Source: HGM04593 sp045634365
GTDB lineage: Bacteria; Bacteroidota; Bacteroidia; Bacteroidales; Bacteroidaceae
NCBI GenBank assembly: GCA_045634365.1
Contig: JAZRAC010000030.1
Location: 1 to 59,186 of the forward strand
Reading direction: 5' to 3'
Length of the DNA stretch: 59,186 bases
Translations under genes and position numbers: made by a program
Part shown: in pieces, positions 1-8,258 of the stretch
Layout of the letters: each line of letters starts with the position of its first letter
How positions within the stretch are numbered: position 1 is the stretch's first letter
The notes under the pieces: generated by a model
What the model saw: the letters and a program-made list of their open reading frames with translations, nothing else
Told to the model about the DNA's origin: nothing
Database searches by the model: none

Positions 1-19
1 GTCGGGGGTGTTATAAAAT

Positions 20-199
20 TCAATGTTGTTTAGCCTCATTGATATATTTTATTACAGCTTTTTCTTCCAAGGGCTTGAATCCCTTTTTTAATTTCTTCTG
101 AACTGTTGAATGTCCCAAACCGCAGATTTCGCAAATCGCGAGAACAAATTTCCCTTTTTCCCTGTGAGGTAAATTTTTGTAATAGTCCGAAATAACCAT
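20..199 (-). CDS. small HTH-like DNA-binding protein (59 aa)
   Basis: I found this short ORF by reading the minus strand. It starts with ATG at 199, has 59 codons and stops with TGA at 20-22. The protein begins MVISDYYKNL and contains CGLGHSTVQKKLKKG at about residues 26-40, which reads like the turn and recognition helix of a small Cro-like helix-turn-helix protein. It is basic, with many Lys. A Bacteroidetes -7 box on the minus strand lies about 65 bp upstream, which supports expression. It is divergent from the XRE-type gene at 342, an arrangement typical of regulator pairs in prophages and mobile elements. Its function is inferred from this pattern only; no family name is assigned. Confidence 0.55.
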   Translation of the reverse strand: MVISDYYKNLPHREKGKFVLAICEICGLGHSTVQKKLKKGFKPLEEKAVIKYINEAKQH

Positions 200-261
200 T
201 TTTTGAAATTTATTAAAGATTTTATTGTTATTTATTTGCTTATTTTCTTATTTTTGACGCT

Positions 262-293
262 CAAAAGTAGTGTATTTTTTACAAAAACAACAA
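262..293 (-). promoter_or_regulatory. Bacteroidetes-type promoter for the 59-aa HTH gene
   Basis: Read on the minus strand, TACTTTTG at 269-262 is a full match to the TAnnTTTG -7 box. A TTG lies at 293-291, with 21 bp between the two elements, which is the usual spacing. It points toward the small minus-strand HTH gene. Confidence 0.55.
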
Positions 294-341
294 TATATTA
301 CAGATTTTAATCGTTAAAAAAACTTAATATTGCAGACAAAT

Positions 342-710
342 ATGTATAACGGGCAGATTATCAACGCTTTGCTAAAACAGCAGGGGAAGAAGAAAAAAGA
401 CCTCCTTGAAGCTCTTGGAGTCAATTATGGTGGTTCTATAAGACCTTTTGTAGAAGGTAACCCCACTGTGGGAAAACTTGAAGCGATTGCAGATTTCTTC
501 GGTGTTTCGATAGACACATTCTTCATTCGAGAGAAGAAACCAAGCATCAGCGTGGTTGGTAATAGTAATAATGTCGCTTGCGTGACTATCAAAGGGCTGG
601 AAGAGCGCAATGAGCATCTTGCTCTATTACTCGAAGAAAAGGACAAACGTATCGCTCTGTTAGAGTCAATGAACGAATTGTTACAAAAGGAAATAGCAGC
701 AAAAAAATAG
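342..710 (+). CDS. XRE-family HTH transcriptional regulator with C-terminal coiled coil
   Basis: The protein has 122 aa from the ATG at 342. A TTG start at 330 is possible, but that TTG overlaps a -7-like TAATATTG, so the ATG is preferred. Residues 1-60 form an XRE/Cro helix-turn-helix: an N-terminal helix (IINALLKQQG), a KKKDLLEALGV segment, then LEAIADFFGVSIDTFF, the usual XRE ending. Residues 80-122 are charged with heptad-like Leu (LEERNEHLALLLEEKDKR), suggesting a dimerising coiled coil. It is a cytoplasmic DNA-binding regulator. It is divergent from the 59-aa HTH gene and lies 41 bp upstream of the TlpA-like gene. The target is unknown. Confidence 0.75.
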   Translation: MYNGQIINALLKQQGKKKKDLLEALGVNYGGSIRPFVEGNPTVGKLEAIADFFGVSIDTFFIREKKPSISVVGNSNNVACVTIKGLEERNEHLALLLEEKDKRIALLESMNELLQKEIAAKK

Positions 711-751
711 GGTATATTGTTTGGACAAGTTACGGACAACCATATAAATTC

Positions 752-3130
752 ATGTGCAGATGTTACATTTGTAAGTCATTGAAATGGTGTTTGTTGAAAG
801 AAGTGGAATGCTGCAAAAAGCAAAAAATACTCCCACTTTACGAGAATGCAAACACATCGAGCATAGAATTTACCCGCATCGAGGTAAATAAAGAGGCAAC
901 GGTTGTGTCGGTAACCCTTTGGCTGCGACACAACAGCTGGGTGAGAATAAACAGCAGCAGTGTGCTCAAAGGGCGCACCACCGGCCGCGTGTATAAATTC
1001 CTGCGTGCCGAGGGTATTGAGGTTGATAAAGAGGTAATTATGCAGGCGAGTAACCGCATCGACTGCACCCTGTATTTTGAGCCTGTGAGCAACGAGGATA
1101 CAAGCGTCGATTTTAGAGAAGATGTTGAAGGCGGGCAAGATTTATGGGAACTTAACGGAATTTCTTTCTTGCCCCTGCATAGTTCTTTGCAAGGCAGCTG
1201 GGAACCGGTGGGCGACGCGGGGAATGTTGTTGCAGCCTTTGTGCGCGACCGCTTGCTCTACGATGGCGAAGCGTGGAAATACACCGCCACGCAAAATGGA
1301 AAAAATATAACCATCGACATTACTTGCGGCGGTACCACTCAACAGCTTTTTGCCGTGCAGAAGAGCAACGGCACACTTCTTCTTAAAAAGGATAAAAAAG
1401 ATAAAGGCACACTGCTCACGCGCAAGGCGCAAACAATAACCGTCGACGATGGTTACACATATAATCCCGCCCGCGCAACCCCTCTCTTTTTCCGTTCGGG
1501 CAAAGTGCTGCTCAAAGGGTGCGTGATAAACAATCTCACAACCACCGAGCAGCAGAAATTTATGAAAATCATAAAATACAACAATGCACTCTCCGTCAGC
1601 GGGAACGAGCTTGTGGCAATAAACCGCGACGGCACTTTCCAATGTGAATTTGAGGTTGACCACCCGCACTATGTTTATATGCAGAGCCCGCTGAACACTA
1701 TGGTCTTTGTGGTTCCCGGCGACACGGTGGTAATGTGCTACGATGCAGTGGAGAGCGACCGCGAATATTACAGCAACCGCGCTCCCGCAGTTCTTGGTAA
1801 CAGCCTCTCGGCACAGCTCACACGCTATTCGTTGCCCTGTAAAGAGATTATCGAAAATAGCATCGAGGGGGTGAAAGAGTGTGGCGCATACAACAAGAAC
1901 CATTCGGCCACACAGGAGAGTGCGCTTGCTTTTGTGGCGAAGGCTGCGTCGCTCTTCAAGGAAATATACGAAAAGGCACCCGCACAGCTTGTCACCCTTC
2001 CTCTCTCGCCCGTTGCAAAGGATATTATAATAACCAATGTGGCCGAGAAACTTTTCTCGAATATATTTGATGTTGATATGTTTTACAACGAAAATGCATA
2101 TATAAAAGGAGAAAATGATGTGTGGGAGGAGAACAAAGATTTTGTTCCTTTGAGCACTGTGGGGTACTACTCATTCTTGAACGACAGTATAAACGCCCGC
2201 AACCTTCTCGATAATGATTATTTCCTTTGCAACCGCAACAATTGGGTAATATTCAATCGTTTGGCGTTCCAATTGCTGCATTCGTATTGTTCACGAACTT
2301 ATCGTGCCAGAAATAATTTCGAGGAGGAACCTTGCATTAAGAAGATTGCCTCCCTGCCCGAAAATGCAGATAGCGAAGATTTTAAAAATGCACTCGGCCT
2401 ATTGAAGTACGGCAATCACTACACGGGAAAATATAACGCAAAGGTAGCGGAGCTTGCCGGCAAAATTCCTTTCGACTCGCTTCCCAACAATAATTATATC
2501 TATGGCAGTGCGTTTAAGGATATTGAGAAAGAGCTTGGCATTGGCAACTGTATGATGTTGCAACAGGGCATATTGGAGATTACAAATTTGGAAGAAAATA
2601 ATCTTGACCATACAATGGAGATTATTGCCTGCACAATGCCCTTTATCACCAATCCTGTTATTGCCGGGCAGCTTGTAAACAAGTTGCGCAAGATAGTTGC
2701 CGAGCGTGAGGGTGGCGGCGAAAGAAAGATGAGCCCCGAGGTTGCCCGTTTCCTTAAATCCCTTAACGAAAAATATCCCGACGAAGTTATTATTCTCGAT
2801 TTTTGGGGGCTTGGTTGCGGTCCCTGTCGCTCGGAAATGCTGCGTCACCGCGAGCTTGTCGAGAAATATGCCGGCAAAGTGCACTTCGTCTATATAAGCG
2901 TTGCGCAGAATAATACCGAAGCTGCCGTGAACGAGTTTTTCACCACCAATAATATAAAAGGAGAGAATTTGCGCGTGAATGGCGACACTTGGGCTCATTT
3001 AAGTTCCCATTTCAATTTCAGTGGCATACCGCATATGGAAATTCTTTTAAAGGATGGTACTCTATATAAAAGTTCCGACCGTTTCCATCTGAACGACTCT
3101 TTTATAGAAAATTCTTTATTGAAAGAGTAG
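752..3130 (+). CDS. TlpA-like thioredoxin-fold protein, N-terminus lacking an export signal
   Basis: The protein has 792 aa. The last ~130 residues are a TlpA/thioredoxin domain with the redox motif GCGPC in a VIILDFWGLGCGPCRSEM context. Residues ~35-130 resemble the beta-rich N-terminal domain of large Bacteroidales TlpA-family proteins (VSVTLWLRHNSWVRI, LYFEPV). Such proteins normally carry a signal peptide or lipobox and act in the periplasm. Here the first ~30 residues (MCRCYICKSLKWC) are Cys-rich and not signal-like. A TACATTTG -7-like motif at 764-771 lies inside the annotated 5' end, so the true start may differ or the 5' end may have been replaced when the HTH module arrived. Family assignment is good; location and substrate are uncertain. 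Confidence 0.7.
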   Translation: MCRCYICKSLKWCLLKEVECCKKQKILPLYENANTSSIEFTRIEVNKEATVVSVTLWLRHNSWVRINSSSVLKGRTTGRVYKFLRAEGIEVDKEVIMQASNRIDCTLYFEPVSNEDTSVDFREDVEGGQDLWELNGISFLPLHSSLQGSWEPVGDAGNVVAAFVRDRLLYDGEAWKYTATQNGKNITIDITCGGTTQQLFAVQKSNGTLLLKKDKKDKGTLLTRKAQTITVDDGYTYNPARATPLFFRSGKVLLKGCVINNLTTTEQQKFMKIIKYNNALSVSGNELVAINRDGTFQCEFEVDHPHYVYMQSPLNTMVFVVPGDTVVMCYDAVESDREYYSNRAPAVLGNSLSAQLTRYSLPCKEIIENSIEGVKECGAYNKNHSATQESALAFVAKAASLFKEIYEKAPAQLVTLPLSPVAKDIIITNVAEKLFSNIFDVDMFYNENAYIKGENDVWEENKDFVPLSTVGYYSFLNDSINARNLLDNDYFLCNRNNWVIFNRLAFQLLHSYCSRTYRARNNFEEEPCIKKIASLPENADSEDFKNALGLLKYGNHYTGKYNAKVAELAGKIPFDSLPNNNYIYGSAFKDIEKELGIGNCMMLQQGILEITNLEENNLDHTMEIIACTMPFITNPVIAGQLVNKLRKIVAEREGGGERKMSPEVARFLKSLNEKYPDEVIILDFWGLGCGPCRSEMLRHRELVEKYAGKVHFVYISVAQNNTEAAVNEFFTTNNIKGENLRVNGDTWAHLSSHFNFSGIPHMEILLKDGTLYKSSDRFHLNDSFIENSLLKE

Positions 3131-3167
3131 GACTGCAAAATTAAATTGTTAAAAAATACCATTGTTT

Positions 3168-3194
3168 GTAACAAAAAACCAAAAACTCCGTCTT
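3168..3194 (+). promoter_or_regulatory. candidate ECF-type promoter upstream of the sigma gene
   Basis: GTAACA at 3168-3173 and CGTCTT at 3189-3194 resemble ECF sigma -35 and -10 elements, with GTC 17 bp after GTAAC. They lie ~50 bp before the sigma factor start, which would fit autoregulation. This is inferred from the motif only. Confidence 0.35.
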
Positions 3195-3243
3195 ACTAAT
3201 GTGAGAGGGATAAATTCTCCTTCTGCACACAGAAAAAAACAAA

Positions 3244-3729
3244 ATGACACACACAGAATTTAAACAGAAATTTATGCCGCTGCAACCGATGCTCTTTCGC
3301 GAAGCCTGCAAAATGCTTTGCGACAAGTTCGAGGCCGAGGATGCAGTGCAGAATCTCTATTTAAGGCTGTGGGAAAAGAGAGACGAACTTGCCCGATTAG
3401 TGGATCCGGAGGCCTACTGCCGCACTATGCTGCACAATATATGCATAGACCGCTGGCGACGGTTGCAAAGAGAAAATCAACTCTTTGCCGACGAAGAGCT
3501 GCCACACCCCGAGGCACCGATGAGCACATTTGAAGAAAAAGACGAAAAGGAATTTGTGAAAATATACCTCTCACGTCTACCGCTGTTGCAACGCCGCGTG
3601 GTGTTTATGAGAATGAACGGATACTCTTATGGCGAGATTGAGAGAATAACAGGAATCTCGGGTGTAAACATACGGGTTATAATATCGAGATTGAGAAAAA
3701 AGTTCCGTGAGTATTACAACGATAAATAG
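3244..3729 (+). CDS. ECF-type RNA polymerase sigma-70 factor
   Basis: The protein has 161 aa. Region 2 includes FREACKMLCDKFEAEDAVQN and YLRLWEKRDEL. Region 4 at ~110-155 includes LPLLQRRVVFMRMNGYSYGEI with a helix-turn-helix (ISGVNIRVIISRLRKKF). This two-domain layout without region 3 is that of extracytoplasmic-function sigma factors of the Bacteroidetes RpoE/FecI-like type. It directs RNA polymerase to a dedicated promoter set. It is followed after 9 bp by a membrane protein placed like an anti-sigma factor, then three exported proteins, all in the same direction. The signal and regulon beyond this operon are unknown. Confidence 0.9.
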   Translation: MTHTEFKQKFMPLQPMLFREACKMLCDKFEAEDAVQNLYLRLWEKRDELARLVDPEAYCRTMLHNICIDRWRRLQRENQLFADEELPHPEAPMSTFEEKDEKEFVKIYLSRLPLLQRRVVFMRMNGYSYGEIERITGISGVNIRVIISRLRKKFREYYNDK

Positions 3730-3738
3730 GAGGCAAAT

Positions 3739-4290
3739 ATGGATATAAATAAATTGATAGAAGATTTTTTCGATGGTACTCTGTCGATGGAAGAGGAAGA
3801 GGCATTGTGCCGCTATTTGCGTGAGAATGATGTACCCCCGTCGTTGCAACGCGATAAAGAGGCGGTGCTTGCTCTTTGTGGCGGTGACGAGGATGTCTCC
3901 TTGCCGCCGGGTGCTGCCGAGCGTTTGGAGGCTATGCTCGACGAACTTGACAGAAATATCTCTCCCGTCGAAACTGTCGACCATCGACCAGAGGTCCCCA
4001 TAATAAAGAAACTGAAAATACCCATATTGTCGAGGGTGGCTGTCGCCGCTGCCGCTGCCATTGTCGCGCTGTTTTTCCTTGTGTACGATGGTGCGGAAAA
4101 TAAACAGTGGGCAATGCAGGAGAAAGATACATTCTCCTCTCCCGAAGAGGCTGCTCACTGCGCCCGACAAGCCTTTGGCGAGATTCTGCTGGCAATGAAC
4201 ACTGCACGCGAAAATACAATAGCAATTGGTTGCACGCTCGAAGAGTCGGCACGAGAAACGCGAGCGATAAAAACAACATTAAAGAAGTGA
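3739..4290 (+). CDS. single-pass membrane protein, probable anti-sigma factor
   Basis: The protein has 183 aa. The N-terminal ~90 residues are acidic and helical (LIEDFFDGTLSMEEEEALC), matching the short cytoplasmic sigma-binding region of Bacteroidetes anti-sigma proteins. One membrane helix follows at ~95-115 (SRVAVAAAAAIVALFFLVY), then a ~65-residue periplasmic tail. There is no FecR domain, so it is not the usual SusC/TonB-linked type. Its position directly after the ECF sigma gene is the main argument for its role. The downstream gene starts 4 bp after its stop. Confidence 0.65.
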   Translation: MDINKLIEDFFDGTLSMEEEEALCRYLRENDVPPSLQRDKEAVLALCGGDEDVSLPPGAAERLEAMLDELDRNISPVETVDHRPEVPIIKKLKIPILSRVAVAAAAAIVALFFLVYDGAENKQWAMQEKDTFSSPEEAAHCARQAFGEILLAMNTARENTIAIGCTLEESARETRAIKTTLKK

Positions 4291-4294
4291 TTTT

Positions 4295-4810
4295 ATGAAA
4301 CAGTTTATTCTAATAACTCTACTGCTTTTTGCCGTGGCCACAGGCGCGGCAGGGCAATCGTCGGCCCGCACGACGACGGAGAAGAGCGAAGCGGAAATGC
4401 TTATACGTCGCGCATCGAAGATAAAATCCTCGCAAATAAATTACGCCTATATTTCGCTCAATATGTTCAAGCAGATGCTTAATCCGATATTTGCCGAGGA
4501 ACCTATGGTGAAAGAACTTTTCGGCACAATGAAGAGCCTGCGACGCTTCTTTACCACCGGCCCCGAAGGGAAAAAACAGCTTGCAGCTGTTCTTCACCCC
4601 TTTATGCAGGAGGATGAAAAAGTTATGAATATGGAACTGATGACCATTAACCGTGAGGCTGATGCAATGTCGGTGATATATGCAGGGAGCGATAATATAC
4701 TTCTCATTAACGACAGTGGCGAGTCTCTCTCCGTGGTGTTTGTGGTGGGCCTCTCCTACGATGGCTTTAAACAGATTCTTATGGATAGTGATTTTGAATT
4801 GGATTTTTAA
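4295..4810 (+). CDS. exported DUF4252-like protein
   Basis: The protein has 171 aa with a clear signal peptide (MKQFILITLLLFAVATGAAGQ, cleavage near residue 21), so it is periplasmic or outer-membrane associated. The mature part contains YAYISLNMFKQML and a C-terminal beta segment (ILLINDSGESLSVVFVVG), as in the DUF4252 family often encoded with ECF sigma/anti-sigma pairs in Bacteroidales. No lipobox or enzyme motif is visible. It is third in the sigma operon and is probably a target or modulator of that system. The DUF4252 assignment is from memory of the family pattern. Confidence 0.6.
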   Translation: MKQFILITLLLFAVATGAAGQSSARTTTEKSEAEMLIRRASKIKSSQINYAYISLNMFKQMLNPIFAEEPMVKELFGTMKSLRRFFTTGPEGKKQLAAVLHPFMQEDEKVMNMELMTINREADAMSVIYAGSDNILLINDSGESLSVVFVVGLSYDGFKQILMDSDFELDF

Positions 4811-4819
4811 CAGAGTACT

Positions 4820-6217
4820 ATGAAAAAAATATTTATAACGATTTTTGCCCTCTTTCTCTTTGTTGCAGTTGTTCCTGCACAAAATTCCGACGTTGAAAAA
4901 CTGATGGAGGATATAAAGGCTCTTGCCGGCGACGGCGTTTATTGCGAGGCCTATGAGATGAACTCTTATGTAAGGGAACAATTTATTTCCCAATTGGGCC
5001 AGCAGTTTGGCGAAGAGGGTGTAGAGAAACTTATGGAGCATTTTCCTATTGCAGGGAAAGGGAAAAGAATTATTCTGCTCGAAACGAATAACATTGACGG
5101 TTACCACCGTGTAGCCTCGTTTGTGGAGAAGAACGAGATTGACACAGCCGATGAACTTTACGGCATTCCTCTTATGGTAAACAGCCGCAACGAGGGTGAG
5201 CAGCAGATTGTTTTTTTGAGCGATGATTATACTTTTGTCTTCAACGATAATGCCGACGAGAATACCTACGAAATTTGCGCTTCCGACTGTAATATCATAG
5301 AACTGTTGCAAAAGACAATGTTGACTGTGGTAGAGGCCATTGGCGAGAGTAGTTTCGATGTTGTTTTTAACGACGACGATAATGCAAGCTACACATTCTC
5401 GGCCGAGGATGATAGTGACGAGTATGCAAAAGTTTATGCCGATATTATGATTAAAAAAACTGTAAAGAAAAGTGCAGGCCCTCTCTATAATGATAGTATT
5501 ACAGAGCCGGCGTTGCTCCCGAATGGTGCCGGCGACTATCGGGTGGCAATTCCCACACTCTCCGAGGATGATAAAAAAGAGTGCCGCCCTTATGCCGTGA
5601 GCGGCGTATACGATTGGATAAACGAAACGGGCTTTGGCAAAGGAGGCGGTGAAAATCCCCACCAAAAGTCCGAAATTATAACTCCATTCTCTGTGGTGAA
5701 AGAGTATTTTCGTGCCCATGATATTCTGCCTTTGTCGATAGAGCATCCGTCGGACGATTTATGCAAGCATCTTGCCGCTGAGTATCAGGGTGGGGCACCG
5801 GCACTGCTCTACCGAAAATCCCTCACTCCCGAAGGTTACGAGGATATTCTCTCCGACCTTGCCCCTTTCTTTGCCCTGAAAGATGGCGAGCGTTACAAGA
5901 ATATGAAGGTGGTGAACCGCTACGATTCACCCTCGGGCGAGCGATTCGTTCAACTATACGGCGAAAGAAGCGTGCTTGTGTGCATATACGATTCTCCCAC
6001 CGAGAAGCGTTGTTGTATGAGCATTACCATTGGCGACAGCGATGCATTTGCATCTGTTGTAAACAGCTATCGTTCCGCCGAGGAGAGAGTAATTGCTCGC
6101 AAATGCAGAATAACGATAGGGGATAATGGCATTCAATTCTCTGCCGGAAATTTAATGAATCCCCGTGGACTATTCTACAATCTCGATTACTACAATAAAA
6201 TTAACTATAAACAGTGA
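4820..6217 (+). CDS. exported protein of the sigma operon, distantly DUF4252-like
   Basis: The protein has 465 aa with a signal peptide (MKKIFITIFALFLFVAVVPAQ). The first ~170 mature residues resemble the preceding gene product in layout: an acidic helix (DVEKLMEDIKAL), then an alternating strand region. Residues ~250-440 look like a second, related module (HPSDDLCKHLAAEYQGG, then SVLVCIYDSP). It may be a tandem duplication of the same fold. No catalytic motif was recognised. It starts 9 bp after the previous stop, so it is co-transcribed. Confidence 0.55.
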   Translation: MKKIFITIFALFLFVAVVPAQNSDVEKLMEDIKALAGDGVYCEAYEMNSYVREQFISQLGQQFGEEGVEKLMEHFPIAGKGKRIILLETNNIDGYHRVASFVEKNEIDTADELYGIPLMVNSRNEGEQQIVFLSDDYTFVFNDNADENTYEICASDCNIIELLQKTMLTVVEAIGESSFDVVFNDDDNASYTFSAEDDSDEYAKVYADIMIKKTVKKSAGPLYNDSITEPALLPNGAGDYRVAIPTLSEDDKKECRPYAVSGVYDWINETGFGKGGGENPHQKSEIITPFSVVKEYFRAHDILPLSIEHPSDDLCKHLAAEYQGGAPALLYRKSLTPEGYEDILSDLAPFFALKDGERYKNMKVVNRYDSPSGERFVQLYGERSVLVCIYDSPTEKRCCMSITIGDSDAFASVVNSYRSAEERVIARKCRITIGDNGIQFSAGNLMNPRGLFYNLDYYNKINYKQ

Positions 6218-6222
6218 ATATT

Positions 6223-7182
6223 ATGAAAAAAGTTTGTTTGATTTTTGCCCTGCTCTTGGCAGGAACCTATTATGCAGTGGCGCAGACAACCGCGCTTGTC
6301 GTGTACGAAGGCGGTTACTTTGTGAAGAACGATAAAGTGTGGGAGGAGTATCGTCCGGCCGAGAAGAAAGGAATATGGTCGAGCTACAAGCAGTGGCGCG
6401 AGGATGACACCTTCTTCTATCTTAAAAACAAAAAATGCCAGCTTGCCATTCCCAAAGTGAAAAAGGATAAAATATTTATCGCACGCGGCAAAAGCAAAAA
6501 TTGGGAGGTTGTCTACAATACCATTGATGTTCACAATATGTGCCCTAACAAAGACGGCCTTTTCTACTGCTACAACGACGGGCGAGGCGATTGGCACAAT
6601 GGCTTTTTTGTGCGCAACAACACACAGTGGATAGAGTATGCGCCCGGGAAACAACGTCAAGTGTGGGCCGAATTTAAGCAGACAGGCGAGGATGAAAATT
6701 ATTTCTTCATCGAGAGTACAAAGAACAAAGTATCCGTGCCCAAACACCCGTCGCGTAACTTCATAATCACCAATCTCGAAAATGATGGCTGGCGCGGCGG
6801 CTACACAACAAAGGCCATTTACGACCGCTCGGCACAATACGATTTTAATTTTTATTTCGGCAATATTGTTCTTAAAGGTAAGGATACTGTAAAGAGCGCA
6901 AGAGTGAGCTTCAACCGCTCGGGCGATATTCAGATAGCCTGCAACGGCAAACACTACGACCTTGAATACCGCTCAATGCAGCTTGTCGACTATTTTGGAC
7001 GAAAGGCCATTGCCATAAACATAGACGAGAAAAACAGCCTCCTGCTCACCCCCGACGGCAAGTGCGATGTAAAATGCAAGAGCGTGGGCAAGAATATGAC
7101 CTTTACCGATGGCAACAACGGCTCCACTTTTGCCGAAGTAATCACTTTGCTTAAAAACAACTCTTTCTATCGATACAAATAA
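6223..7182 (+). CDS. exported hypothetical protein, last gene of the sigma operon
   Basis: The protein has 319 aa from ATG 6223. A GTG at 6214 is in frame, but the ATG gives a clean signal peptide (MKKVCLIFALLLAGTYYAVAQ). The mature part holds two similar segments: EGGYFVKNDKVWEEYRPAEK at ~28-47 and DWHNGFFVRNNTQWIEYAPG at ~120, each followed by a W-x-E/S-aromatic stretch. This suggests a duplicated small beta domain binding something outside the cytoplasm. No family was recognised. The gene ends just before a strong terminator shared with the convergent glutaminase gene. Confidence 0.55.
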   Translation: MKKVCLIFALLLAGTYYAVAQTTALVVYEGGYFVKNDKVWEEYRPAEKKGIWSSYKQWREDDTFFYLKNKKCQLAIPKVKKDKIFIARGKSKNWEVVYNTIDVHNMCPNKDGLFYCYNDGRGDWHNGFFVRNNTQWIEYAPGKQRQVWAEFKQTGEDENYFFIESTKNKVSVPKHPSRNFIITNLENDGWRGGYTTKAIYDRSAQYDFNFYFGNIVLKGKDTVKSARVSFNRSGDIQIACNGKHYDLEYRSMQLVDYFGRKAIAINIDEKNSLLLTPDGKCDVKCKSVGKNMTFTDGNNGSTFAEVITLLKNNSFYRYK

Positions 7183-7210
7183 CTCTCAAATAATCATAAA
7201 CGTAGAAAGG

Positions 7211-7247
7211 ATGCGGGCGACTAAAATTTATTTTCAGTCGCCCGCAT
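7211..7247. terminator. bidirectional terminator between the sigma operon and glsA
   Basis: A perfect 12-bp stem (ATGCGGGCGACT at 7211-7222 with AGTCGCCCGCAT at 7236-7247) and an AT-rich 13-nt loop lie between two convergent genes. Confidence 0.75.
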
Positions 7248-7266
7248 TATGTTGAAGCTGAAACTT

Positions 7267-8247
7267 TTAATAGGCCACAGCATTCTCTTCCATCAAAATC
7301 CTCTCACCGCTGTAAATATCGAACCCAATCTTTTTTATTATGTGGGAAATAGCCTTCTGCGCCCTCACGGAATTGCCGGCAGCATCTATTGGCGGCGAGA
7401 AGGCGGCAATACCAAACAGCCCGGGAAGTACACCTATGATACCGCCGCCTACGCCTGTTTTTGCAGGCACTCCCGTGGAGAAAATCCAGTTGCCACTATG
7501 CTCGTAGAACCCCACGGCAGCCATCATCGATACTATTTTGCTCGCAAGATATTGTGGAAATACTCTGCGTCTCGTCACAGGGTTTATTCCGCCGTCGGCA
7601 ATGGTGCCGGCAAGTACCGCAAGCTCGCTTGTTGTCACTCCCAAAGAGCATTGGCGCGTGTAAAGGTCGAGCGACATATCAGGCTCGTCGTATATGCGGT
7701 TGTAGCTCTTCAAAAGCCAAGCGATGGCGCGGTTATTGTGGTTGGTGACACGCTCCGACTTATAAAGTTCGTCGATTATGGGAAGCTCGCTTGCGCACAA
7801 CTCATTTATGTTGTGCAGTATCGACTCCCACTTCTGCTGCTTGTCGCCCACCGGCCGCACCAAGCTGACGGCGGATATTGCCCCTGCATTAACCAATGGA
7901 GTAGAAGGATGGTCTTTTTCCAACAGTATAGCCATTATCGAATTGAAAGGCATTCCGGTGGCGTCGGCGCCAATCATATCCATTATGGTATTTGCACCAT
8001 ACTCTTTTAGTACCAATAAGGCTGTTGCAACCTTGGAAACAGACTCAATTCCGAATCGGTAACTACTGTCGCCGGCCTCAATAATTTCGCCATCGGGCAA
8101 GCAAATGGCTATTGCAAAGAGATTGCTGTCGACGCTTGCAAGATAGGGTATATAGTCGGCATTTTTGCCACCTTTTTCCTTCTTGCACAGCTCGTATGCC
8201 TCTTGAACAACAGCGTGCAGTTCCTCTCGTGTAATCCTTCTATCCAT
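7267..8247 (-). CDS. glsA: glutaminase A
   Basis: The protein has 326 aa, close to the usual ~305-330 for bacterial glutaminases of the serine-dependent beta-lactamase-like family. It hydrolyses L-glutamine to glutamate and ammonia. The SxxK catalytic motif is S69-x-x-K72 in FGIESVSKVATALL. Further family motifs are NAGAI, NAGAISAVSL and KTGVGGGIIGVLPG near the C-terminus. It is cytoplasmic with no signal peptide. It lies 11 bp downstream of gadB on the same strand, so glutaminase would supply glutamate to the decarboxylase while releasing ammonia; both help acid tolerance. Confidence 0.95.
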   Translation of the reverse strand: MDRRITREELHAVVQEAYELCKKEKGGKNADYIPYLASVDSNLFAIAICLPDGEIIEAGDSSYRFGIESVSKVATALLVLKEYGANTIMDMIGADATGMPFNSIMAILLEKDHPSTPLVNAGAISAVSLVRPVGDKQQKWESILHNINELCASELPIIDELYKSERVTNHNNRAIAWLLKSYNRIYDEPDMSLDLYTRQCSLGVTTSELAVLAGTIADGGINPVTRRRVFPQYLASKIVSMMAAVGFYEHSGNWIFSTGVPAKTGVGGGIIGVLPGLFGIAAFSPPIDAAGNSVRAQKAISHIIKKIGFDIYSGERILMEENAVAY

Positions 8248-8258
8248 CTTTTTATTAT

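Noticed and set aside
1142..1903. Long antisense ORF opposite the TlpA-like gene
   Set aside because: It is a shadow of the well-supported plus-strand gene; its translation shows no domain. The same applies to the long antisense ORF at 4319-5746 and to others.
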